This document shows, piece after piece, positions 55,484 to 64,000 of a stretch of DNA of 64,000 nt. Under the pieces are notes generated by a model that was given only the letters and a program-made list of their open reading frames with translations, had not been told where the DNA came from and did no database searches. This DNA comes from Saccopteryx bilineata. Lineage: Eukaryota > Chordata > Mammalia > Chiroptera > Emballonuridae. Each line of letters opens with the position of its first letter. Positions within the stretch are counted from its first letter, which is position 1. The stretch is from the NCBI RefSeq assembly GCF_036850765.1, contig NC_089493.1, positions 267,695,034 to 267,759,033 on the forward strand, written 5' to 3'. The position numbers were made by a program, and so were the translations under genes.

Positions 55484-55701
55484 CCATCCTCAGTGCCTGG
55501 GGCCCACTCCAATTGAGCCATGGCTGCAGGAGGGGAAGAGAGAGAGAGAGAGACAGAAGCGAGAGGGGAAGGGTTGAAGAAGCAGATGGGCGCTTCCCCT
55601 GTGTGTCCTGATCAGGAATTAAACCCGGGACATCCACACACTGGGCTGACGCCCTACTAATGAGCCAACTGGCCAGGGCTACCTTTCTTTTTCTTTTTAA
55701 A

Positions 55702-56081
55702 AAATCTTTATTTTAGCCTGACCAGGTGGTGGCGCAGTGGATAGAGCATCGGACTGGGATGAGGAAGGACCCAGGTTCGAAACACCGAGGTTGCCAGCTT
55801 GAGCGCGGGCTCATCTGGCTTGAGCAAAAAAAAAAAAAAAAAGCTCACCAGCTTGGACCCAAGGTCGCTGGCTCCAGCAAGGGGTTACTCGGTCTGCTGA
55901 AGGCCCGCAGTCAAGGCACATATGAGAAAGCAATCAATGAACAACTAAGAAGTTGCAACGTGCAATAAAAAACTAATGATTGATGCTTCTTACCTCTCTC
56001 CATTCCTGTCTGTCTGTCCCTGTCTATCTCTGCTTCTGTAAAAAAAAAAGAAAAAGAAAAAAGAAAAGAAATCTTTATTTT
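55702..56081 (+). mobile_element. Bat tRNA-derived SINE, long form
   Basis: The 13-bp duplication aaatctttatttt is exact at 55702-55714 and 56069-56081. The body starts gcctgaccaggtggtggcgcagtgg. The short internal A4 seen in sister copies is expanded to A17 at 55826-55842. Confidence 0.95.
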
Positions 56082-56637
56082 GCTTATTGGGATGATTCCC
56101 ATTTCCTTATTTCCAAAATTCTTAACTGTGTAGAGAAATTTCATTCTGTCTATTAAAGTAGGTTTTATTATATAATTTTGCCTCTTGATGGACTAGTCCT
56201 GTTTATTAAGCCTTTTCTTGTTTGTTTGTTTGTTTTACAAATAAGCTTTACTTAAGTTTTAAATAACACGATTTTAGTTAAAGTTATTCCAAAGCAAAGA
56301 AAATGATGGACAGCACCTCAGCTTATTATATGAATTCATAGTAACTAGAATAGCAAAACTTGATAGAGTATCAAAAAAGAAAAATATATAACAATTTCAC
56401 ATATATAGAGAGATTCATAATTTTAAAATAACAAATAGAATTAAGTAATACTGTATATTAAAAACACTTCACTATTAGCATGTAGGGTTTATCTCAGGAA
56501 TGAAAACATGGTTCAAAAAATTCATCAACATAATTTGTTACATCAACAGATTACTAGAGAAAGTATTTTTAGTGTGGTGAAAACACTTGATATAATCCAT
56601 GTTCATTACATTTTATACATCAAAAGGCTTTGCCTTT
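56082..56637. other. AT-rich DNA
   Basis: No gene. Sequence such as ttcatcaacataatttgttacatcaacagattactagag near 56520-56570 looks like a diverged sense L1 ORF2 fragment. Confidence 0.45.
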
Positions 56638-57005
56638 GTGTTAGTTAGGGCTACCATAACAAAGTGATAAATGGAGACAGACTTAACCAACAAATTTATT
56701 TTCTCATAGTTCTGGAGGCTGGAAGTCCAAGATCAAGGTGTGGGGAGTGTTGGTTCCTTCTGAGACCACTGTCCTTGGCCTGTAGACAAATGTTTTCTCC
56801 TTGTATCTCTAAGTGGTCTTCCCTCTGTGTGTGTCTGGGTTCTAATCTGCTCTTCTTATAAGAATACCAGTCAGGCTGGACTAGGGCTCACCTTAAGGAC
56901 CTCATTTTAATTTAATTGCCTCTTTAAATCTCCAAATACATTCTGAGATACTGCGGGTTCGGACCTCGACATGTGACTTTTGGGGAGATACAACTAAGCC
57001 CATAT
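56638..57005 (-). mobile_element. MLT1A-like LTR, antisense
   Basis: Starts tgtgttagttagggctaccataacaaag, includes agttctggaggctggaagtccaagatcaaggtgtgg and cttataagaataccagtc, and ends ttttggggagatacaactaagcccata. Confidence 0.85.
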
Positions 57006-60000
57006 CTGTCTTTAAGCCGCTGGTGTTAAAGCACATCTCTGAAAATGGTAAGTGGCACTGAATTTAAGCTGCTCAATTTTACAGTTTGCAAAGCTTATAC
57101 TCTTGGTAGTGTCTTTTTAAGAAACACTTCATGTATGCGCAATACAGTTTAACAGACCAAGCAAAGTCATTTTCTCAACCAGGTCATAGGCTAAGGTCAC
57201 AGAGAGTTCCATTTGACTTTGCTTTGTGCTTGATAGCTGATGCCCAAATAAAAAGTCCTCTCTTCCCAAACTCCACAAACACTGACTCTTGAGAGCCTCT
57301 TTTATCTCCTTGGACACGGTCTATAGAGGAAGACCTGCCAACAAACACCCTGGTTATCCCTGGGCATTAGAGCACCTAAGATCCATCTGGTGGTGGCAGA
57401 TCTTAGCATCTGAATGGATGTGGTGCCCTCCCCCCCCCCTTTAAAAACAAACAATTTGAGATAAAAATCAAGGACTAAATGTTGAACCATGTGGCATCCC
57501 CAGGTTGTGTGGAGTGATGACATAATTTCTGGTGAATTGTACCAACCGAAGGGTTGTATGAGATCAATCCATATGGCCCTGTGATGTGCACAGGGCAGAA
57601 CTGTGCTAGACTTAGAGACACGGCGGATGACAATATATTTATTAGGTGAATCAATCCGGGAAGGTCTCGAGTATAATATAGGTTTTGAGAGTGAGGCATC
57701 AACATCTCTGTGCACACATTTGGTTTTATTGTAACGAGGCAACTTGCACATTTTAACATTTAAGATGTAATATCTTTTTTTCATTTCCAGTGAAACAAAA
57801 AGAAAAACGAGGAACTTTTTATAATGGAAAATATTTAAACATTCGCAAAAGCAGAGCGAATATTGCAGCGAACCCCCATGGACCCATCACCCAGCGTAAG
57901 TAATGATCACCTTGCTGCCAGTCTCGCTTCCTCTCTTCTCCCCACCCCCCCTTTTTGTGGCTGCAGTATTTTAAAGACATGTCATAAAAAGAAAATTTAA
58001 AAATAAAACAGGACGAAAATTACAATGCAGAATGTCATTTCCAAATAATATCCTTTCTGTTCTGCTAATTCTCCGTCAAGCGGCAGGGCTCCAGTCGTCA
58101 TTGGGAGATGGTTTTATTTTTAAAGTGACAGCTTTCATGGGAAGAGCATTCGTCCAGCCTCACCCAAGGGGAAGCGATATTTTCAAAATGCCCACATAAT
58201 TCTCTCACCATTTCAAACCACCCTTTTCTGACCTTCTTGAATTCTGCTCTTTTGGGTTTACTCAGAGGCAGTAGTGATCTAGGTACCACCAGTATTGGCT
58301 TATTTGTCTATTTTCACCTGAATCCAGATGCAGAAAAGGAAGGAAGGATTTGGGGGTTCTGCCTGCCTCCCTGCAGGGAGGACCCGTGGGGCCAGGGGTG
58401 TGCACAGTTGTCTTTTTCTGAGCCCACTGGTCTGTGGATTCTGTAAAGGTTTTGTTGAGAAAGGAAGGGATAAAAAGGGAGTTGGGACAGAATATAGCTC
58501 CCTCTTCCCAGATACACAGAAGTCAGAAGGGAGACTGCAGGGGCTCCAGTGATGAGATATGGAAGAAGAGCACAGACACCCCTTTGATGCCAGGACCCAC
58601 TTGGGGCCTCCCTCTTGGTTGGAATCTCTGCTGGCTGGGAATACAGTTGTCTGAAGGCACAACTGGGCTGGCCCGTTGTTGCCTGGCTGGCAGTTGATGC
58701 CGAATGGCCATTGGCGGCTCCATGTGGCTTGTCTAGTGTGACAGCCTCTGAGTAGTTGATTTCTTACATCGTAGCTAGCTTCCTCCAGGGTGAGCATCCC
58801 AATCAAACCAAGGGGAATCTACATTGCTTTTTCTCACTAAACCTTGGGGAGTCACAGTGACTTCCACCATACTCCATTGGCAAAAGCGGTCTCAAGCCTG
58901 CCGATATTCAAAGGGAGGGAACCTGGACCACCTCTTAATGGAAGAGTGGCAAGGCCACACTGAGGGAGGGCATATGGGATGGGAGAGATCATTGTGCCCA
59001 TATTTGGAACGCAATCTGCCACACCTTCTGTATCAGTTCTGTAGGGGGTTTGGCCAGATGCCTCTTTGATGGCCTGTCCTAACTCACATGCACCTGCCTC
59101 AGCACGCTCAGGGCACCAGGCAAAGAAGCTTCTGCTCCCCGCTGCCTCTGCCTGCTGGTTCGTCAGCCCCCGACTGGAGATTTGGCCAAGTTCCTCCCAG
59201 ATTTCCACTCATTTCATTTGACTTTGAAGATGAAACCTCGTGAAGGGGACTCTATTCCCAAGTCAAGGTTCTCATCAAGATGCAAATTTATGTAGTGACC
59301 CAATTTAATAGTTGCCACTTCAACCCTGGTGAGAGAAATGCGGCAGTCCTCCTCTTCCTCTCCAGGGAACACGGACCTCACACAGGGTTCACAAATGTTG
59401 TTTCCTGGAAACTGGGGATCTGATCAATCAATTCTGACGTGCTCTGGAGAATGGTTGGTGGAGTTTGGTACGGCGGGGGAGGGGGGTCCTACTTTCAACA
59501 TGTCCTCACCGGCGTGTTTGCTCGTTCTCTCTTTTTCTTGTCGGGCCTCGTCCGTATGCTCAGTTAGTCCCTGTTGCGCTGTTCTTCTCTGAGCAGCAGC
59601 CCTTCCTCCAGCATTGGAGTTGGAACTTGTCTCTGTTACTGGTGACATGGTTGACTTAGGTTTAGGGGCCGTGATGCAAGAACAATCTATAGAACCCATG
59701 CCAGGAAGATGCCAACACTTTGAGGATCCAGGGGTGAAGGGGAGTCTCTATGGCAATGTCACGCATAGGAGACACTCCCATGAGTCCCTGGTACAGCTCC
59801 TGAGGTTCGCCCAGCCCTCTTCAGCCTCATCTATTCCCATCCCCATCTGGTTTCAGTTTAATAACTTTGGGAACAGAAACAGGCCAGTGTGGCTCGAGCA
59901 TAGTAGTTGGTGAGTTCCTCTCCAGGGAGCAGAGTGGGAGCAGGGGGCCGTGAGGCCCAGGGTGAAATGTTTGGATTTTATTCCAAGTAAAATGGACCTG

Positions 60001-60089
60001 AAGCAGGAGAGTGACATGATCTGATTCACACTGACAGAAAGACCAGTCTCATCAGTGCTATGCGTGGGCTAAACTGTGGAGCAAAGGAA
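57006..60089. other. Mostly single-copy DNA
   Basis: No exon recognised. A sequence at 57800-57990 (ataatggaaaatatttaaacattcgcaaaagcagagcg, acccccatggacccatcacccagc) belongs to a common old L1 3' type. The part 59930-60080 (gacctgaagcaggagagtgacatgatctgattcac) is an unnamed ancient mammalian repeat. Confidence 0.5.
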
Positions 60090-60570
60090 TCTCTCACCTG
60101 GGCTGGTGGGAATGGAACCGGTGCAAACATTAGGAAAATCAGTACTAGAGTTGGCCCTGTATGGACCCCACCACCCAGAACTCCACGTCTGGGTGCACGT
60201 CCTAAAGAAATGCATGTGCACGTTATGGAAATGTTCATAACAGCTTTGTTCCTAGTGGCCCCGAAGGACCCAAGTGTCCATCAGCAGGAGAAGGAGTGGG
60301 CAAGTGCACTGTGCTGTATTCTTCCCATGGAATGAGAAAGAACAAACCACCGCTACGTGCAATGATATGCCTGGCTCCCACAAACAATGAGAAGACAAAG
60401 AAGTGATACACAAAAGAGTTTATACAGTATGATTCCATGCATATAAAGTTTAAAAACAAGCAAAAACAAAACAATACTTTTGAAGAATGCATACGTTGAT
60501 GGTATAGATGGTGAATTATAAAGAAAAACAAGGAAATGACTATCTCAAGGACCGGATGATGGTTACTGCT
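60090..60570 (+). mobile_element. Old L1 3' end, sense
   Basis: Contains aaagaaatgcatgtgcacgttatggaaatgttcataacagc, caagtgtccatcagcaggag and gtatgattccatgcatataaag, a diverged L1 ORF2 end and 3' UTR. Confidence 0.7.
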
Positions 60571-60771
60571 AAGGGGGAAGGGGAGGGGTGTGATTGAGGA
60601 GAAACACACGATGGGAGGGACCAAAAGAAGATGTGCAGGAAGCAAAGCTTCTTCCTTTTCAACAGACACTGTTGTGCCTGTGTGTGAAGTCTGGGGCAGT
60701 AGCAGCCATCTGGTGGCCATAAGGACAGACTGAGGGTGACAGAAGGAAGAGACAGAAAGTGTCTGGGTCTC

Positions 60772-61183
60772 TGATGACATCATTTAAAAAAAATTTATTT
60801 GATTTTATTATTAAGTGAGAGGCAGGGAGGCAGAAAGACAGACACCCGCATGCGACCTGACTGGGATCCACTCGGCAGGCCCACTAGGGGGCAATGCTCT
60901 GCCCATCTGGGGCCACTGCTTCGTTGCTCAGAAAAGAGCCATTTCAGTGCCTGAGATGAGGTCATGGAGCCATCCTCAGCATCCTGGGCCAAATTGCTCG
61001 AACCATTCGAGCTATGGCTGCAGGAGGGGAAGGGAGGAGGGAGAGAAAGGAGGGAGGGGTGGAGAAGCAGATGGTCATTTCTTCTGTGTGCCCTGACTGG
61101 GAATTGAACCCGGGACTTCTACATGCAGGGTCTATGCTCTACAGCTGTACCAACGGGCCAGGGCCCCCTGGTGACATCATTTA
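60772..61183 (-). mobile_element. Ves-type SINE, with 15-bp target duplication
   Basis: The duplication tgatgacatcattta / tggtgacatcattta lies at 60772-60786 and 61169-61183. Head near 61165 (reversed: ccctggcccgttggtacagc). B-box reversed from gggaattgaacccggg near 61091. Confidence 0.93.
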
Positions 61184-62129
61184 GACACTAAAATAACCCT
61201 GGAATCTCCCTACTGTTGACTTCTTGTTAGGGGGACTAAAACTCGTGGATCATTTAGGCTCTTCTGAGTTGGATGCTCTGTTACTTAAACAAACAAACAA
61301 ACAAGAGAGTGAAATTAAAGTAAAAGGAGAGGGATGACCAAACTTGGGGAGGGGAGACGAGTGCAGCTCCATCCTCTGCAGTTTGCCCCAATTCATCCCA
61401 AGCCATCATGTGACCCTACTAACTGTGGTCTCAGGATTGAGGTCAAAGGCCTGCCCTGCCTCCTCCCTCAGAGCAGGATACCCACCTCTCTCAGAATGAG
61501 CCTGTTCAGGCTAGCTCAATGTTTTAGGTTTATGGCCCATTTTGCAATGCTCTGAAACTATATATATATTTTTATAGCTCACATGGATCTTACATTTTTA
61601 AAAAGATAAAAATGCATTAAATTAAGGCACAGTTCTCAGCTAATATTAAATATGCTGCAACAAAAAAAATAAAGTCTCGGCATCTACCAATGCGCACTGC
61701 CCAGGCGGTCTGCTGCACGTTCCTCAGTGATTTTAGGGGTGATTCTTGGCCAGGCCACAGGGAGGCGCTCTCTGCAAAGACCCTCTGGGCTTCCCGATGG
61801 GGAACGAGAACTAGGGGTTGGGAGAGCCACTCTGCTTGACCCCTGTGGACCCACCAGAGCTGGCGGTGTGGAGATTCCCTTGGTCCCGGCTGGCTGTGCA
61901 CCGTTCCCAGGAGACACCCTGTGCAAACAGCAGCACTGAACAACCAGCCGGGCAGAGAGCCCCAGCCTGGGCGGCGGGTACCAGGCTCCTCCCGCAGCTC
62001 CCAGGAAGCCGACGGAACTCACTGCCCCCACCATCTGTAGTAGTGACGACCCCCAGACAGCACAGAGGAGCTGACTATTGCTGGGGACTTGAGAGAAAAG
62101 GAAAGGAAGATGAGCATCCATTGTGGGTC
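61184..62129. other. Single-copy DNA
   Basis: No gene recognised. A (CAAA)n run is at 61288-61303. Confidence 0.4.
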
Positions 62130-62290
62130 TTTGCGTACCAGACACTGTGCTAGGTCTGGGCAGATGGTCACCTTTGCTCCTGATGCCAGCCCAGGGAGGT
62201 AGGTGTGATAATCCCCCGTTTTAAAGACGAGGCAGCTGAAGCTGAGAGAGGTTAAGAGATTTACTCAAAATCACACAGCTCCTTTTCAAT
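62130..62290 (-). repeat. MIR SINE fragment
   Basis: Contains cagacactgtgctaggtctgg and cccccgttttaaagacgaggcagctgaagctgagagaggttaagagatttactc, antisense MIR. Confidence 0.85.
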
Positions 62291-62576
62291 GGAGTTGAAT
62301 ATAAATCCACACCATCTGATTCTGTAGTGTGGCTTTTTTTTTCTTTGTAAGTCCGTGTTATTATGATTTTTGTCTTTTAACAAAAACACAACCAGGTAAC
62401 CTCCCAGCAAAGAAACAGAATGAATAGAGATATCTCTGAAATAAGAGTTTGAATTTAAATAAAAAAGGAAAAAGCAGTCATTAGAGAGGCCACGAGCAAC
62501 TGGCCACACCTGTGGTGCTAGTTCAAGAACCTGGAACGCCGTGACAGGAACCCCCTTCAACCCAGAATCTGCCATC

Positions 62577-62982
62577 AAACCTTCATTTCCTGTTTTTTTT
62601 TATTTTATTTTTTATTTTTCTGAAGCTGGAAACGGGGAGAGACAGTCAGACAGACTCCCGCATGCACCCGACCGGGATCCACCCGGCACGCCCACCAGGG
62701 GCGATGCTCTGCCCACCAGGGGCGATGCTCTGCCGCGACCAGAGCCACTCTAGCGCCTGGGGCAGAGGCCAAGGAGCCATCCCCAGCGCCCGGGCCATCC
62801 TTGCTCCAATGGAGCCTCGGCTGCAGGAGGGGAAGAGAGAGACAGAGAGGAAGGGGGGGGTGGAGAAGCAAATGGGCGCTTCTCCCATGTGCCCCTGCCG
62901 GGAATCGAACCCGGGTTCCCCGCACGCCAGGCCGACGCTCCACCGCTGAGCCAACCGGCCAGGGCTTAAAAACCTTCATTTC
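62577..62982 (-). mobile_element. Ves-type SINE, young, with 13-bp target duplication
   Basis: The duplication aaaccttcatttc is exact at 62577-62589 and 62970-62982. The body 62590-62969 has its head at about 62966 (reversed: agccctggccggttggctcagcgg). The B-box (reversed from ggaatcgaacc, 62901-62911) is intact. A short tandem of gcccaccaggggcgatgctct at 62690-62733 is part of the family's 3' body. Confidence 0.95.
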
Positions 62983-63189
62983 TTAGACTGCAGCCATGCC
63001 GGGAACAGAGAGACCTTGGCTTCACTTTGAGTTCCAATAGCCCAGAGGGTCTACCTGGTTGGGTCCTTTTCTGAAAGAGAAAGGGAGAAGAGGTAGATTC
63101 TCCTCTGGCTCAACTTGAAGCCCCGCAGTGTCCTGCACTTCTGTGCTATAAAAACAAACATGATGAAGGCACAAGTGAGGCTGAGACAG

Positions 63190-63390
63190 GCTCCTCACAC
63201 ATTGCTGACAGGAGTGTAAATCGGTTTCCTATCTGGCAAGCCATTTGATATTGTGGATCGATAACCAAAATATATTCATAACTCATTCTCTGGAATTTAT
63301 AGTAATTCCAGGAAATAATTAGAAATGCAGACAAAGATGTATGGATAAAAATATTAAATTTTAACAGCAGAAGAAATGCTAGAACAAAAA
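63190..63390 (+). mobile_element. Old L1 fragment, sense
   Basis: Contains cacattgctgacaggagtgtaaatcggtttcctatctggcaagcc and gaaataattagaaatgcagac, from an old L1 ORF2 end. Confidence 0.6.
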
Positions 63391-63399
63391 CCTACGTAT

Positions 63400-63899
63400 A
63401 TCAGTTTTCTTAGTTGAAGATGGCAGAATTCACCCTAGTTCATTTTATGCAGGAAGGAATTTATTGCAGGATACTAGAGAGCTCATAGACTCTCCAGAAG
63501 GGATAGAGAAACAAGGTCTATGTTGGGTTTTCAGGAACAATTTCTAACTGGCCCAGAAGGGAGCTGCTATTGCTGCTGACCCCCCACAAAATGCCCCTGT
63601 TATGGCCAGAGATTTGCTGCCCTGGATGATGACCTGTAACCATGCTGCCTCTGCCGTGGACCCAGTGGACCCATTTGTTTCCTCACCTAACTCATTTTCC
63701 AGTCACCTTCACATGATTGCATCTGATTGGCAGAATTAAAGTTTAATGTCGAGGCAGGCTGGGAAATGTAGTTCTAGTGATTCAAATCGGAGATCATAGT
63801 ATTCAAAGCATGGGAAAAGTGTTCACAAATATTTGGGCATCCACAAACAACCGTAGTTCCTTGTTGCACAAACTTAGTATTCCATTAAATAAGGAAGTT
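63400..63899. other. Unassigned sequence, probably an old repeat
   Basis: No gene. It contains caggaaggaatttattgcagg and gctgggaaatgtagttctag (63750-63769), a combination I associate with old mammalian LTRs. Not assigned to a family. Confidence 0.35.
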
Positions 63900-63914
63900 T
63901 TTTTGTTTGTTTTT

Positions 63915-64000
63915 TTAAGAACAGTTTTAGGTTCATGAAAAAGATTGATAGGAAAGTAAAGAGAGTTCCCATGTATCCCCTACTCCTTACTACACACAGC
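63915..64000. mobile_element. Old L1-type fragment at the window end
   Basis: Reads aagaacagttttaggttcatg and gagagttcccatgtatcccctac, a common motif of old L1 3' ends. Cut by the window border. Confidence 0.45.

Larger units (their letters stand above)
54568..55696 (-). mobile_element. Ves-type SINE with a 400-bp expanded tail and a nested hAT
   Basis: The flanks tacttttctttttcttt (54568-54584) and tacctttctttttcttt (55680-55696) look like a 17-bp target duplication with one difference. Between them lie a pyrimidine microsatellite (the expanded tail), the Ves 3' body (54990-55160), a hAT element, and the Ves 5' part (55476-55679) with the head at 55679. The tRNA-like part is diverged. Confidence 0.85.

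Noticed and set aside
62895..62969. Possible minus-strand tRNA gene
   Set aside because: Again the head of a Ves SINE; no free-standing tRNA cloverleaf outside the SINE.
22090..64000. Neighbouring genes of the Williams-region cluster (RCC1L, GTF2IRD2, HIP1)
   Set aside because: No segment resembling their proteins was seen, so synteny cannot be claimed from this window.

Overview
This window is eukaryotic: mammalian nuclear DNA, and almost certainly from a bat. The evidence is two families of tRNA-derived SINEs. One is a Ves-type SINE whose head reads as a tRNA-like GGCTCAGCG...GGTTCGATTCC module and whose right half carries a long body ending in an A-rich tail. The other is a family beginning GCCTGACC..GTGGCGCAGTGGATA, in a short form (about 160-190 bp) and a long form (about 320-350 bp), which I associate with horseshoe-bat genomes. 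The 3' end of the youngest L1 and several cut-and-paste DNA transposon families fit a bat as well. A rhinolophid is my best guess; an emballonurid is not excluded. There are no operons, CRISPR arrays, rRNA genes or bacterial genes.

The only protein-coding gene I can support is CASTOR2 (cytosolic arginine sensor for mTORC1 subunit 2, old name GATSL2), on the minus strand. Its first coding exon lies at 21576-21688, inside a CpG island of about 1 kb (roughly 21.1-22.1 kb). The remaining exons were not found, so positions 1-21575 are inferred to be intron 1 and positions above about 22.1 kb to be the region upstream of the gene. No second gene was recognised in the 42 kb upstream.

Layout. 1-5.3 kb: mostly single-copy, fairly GC-rich intron with MIR remnants. 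5.35-7.2 kb: a young 5'-truncated L1 with target-site duplication. 7.2-19.2 kb: intron with old MaLR LTRs, L1 ends, MIRs, a SPIN-like hAT element and two bat SINEs. 19.6-21.1 kb: a transposon-poor stretch with clustered TCF/FOX/SOX-like motifs. 21.1-22.1 kb: CpG island, promoter and exon 1. 22.1-34.6 kb: upstream DNA holding several hAT elements, a Tc1/mariner-type MITE split by a SINE, nested MaLR LTRs and an internally deleted mariner that keeps an open N-terminal transposase frame. 35-50.4 kb: an AT-rich sink of antisense L1 sequence repeatedly split by SINEs, including an L1-derived 12-copy minisatellite. 50.4-64 kb: mixed single-copy DNA with a hAT element, Ves SINEs, two large pyrimidine microsatellites (one here, one at 46.4 kb) and old L1 ends.

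Most transposon boundaries were fixed from target-site duplications read directly from the sequence: 8 bp for hAT elements, TA for mariner elements, 11-18 bp for SINEs and L1. Family names for ancient repeats (MIR, MLT1, MER3-like, L1M) come from recalled consensus sequences and should be read as class-level calls. I see no evidence of a novel biological system. The most interesting content is the record of several DNA-transposon families and the regulatory architecture around CASTOR2 exon 1.
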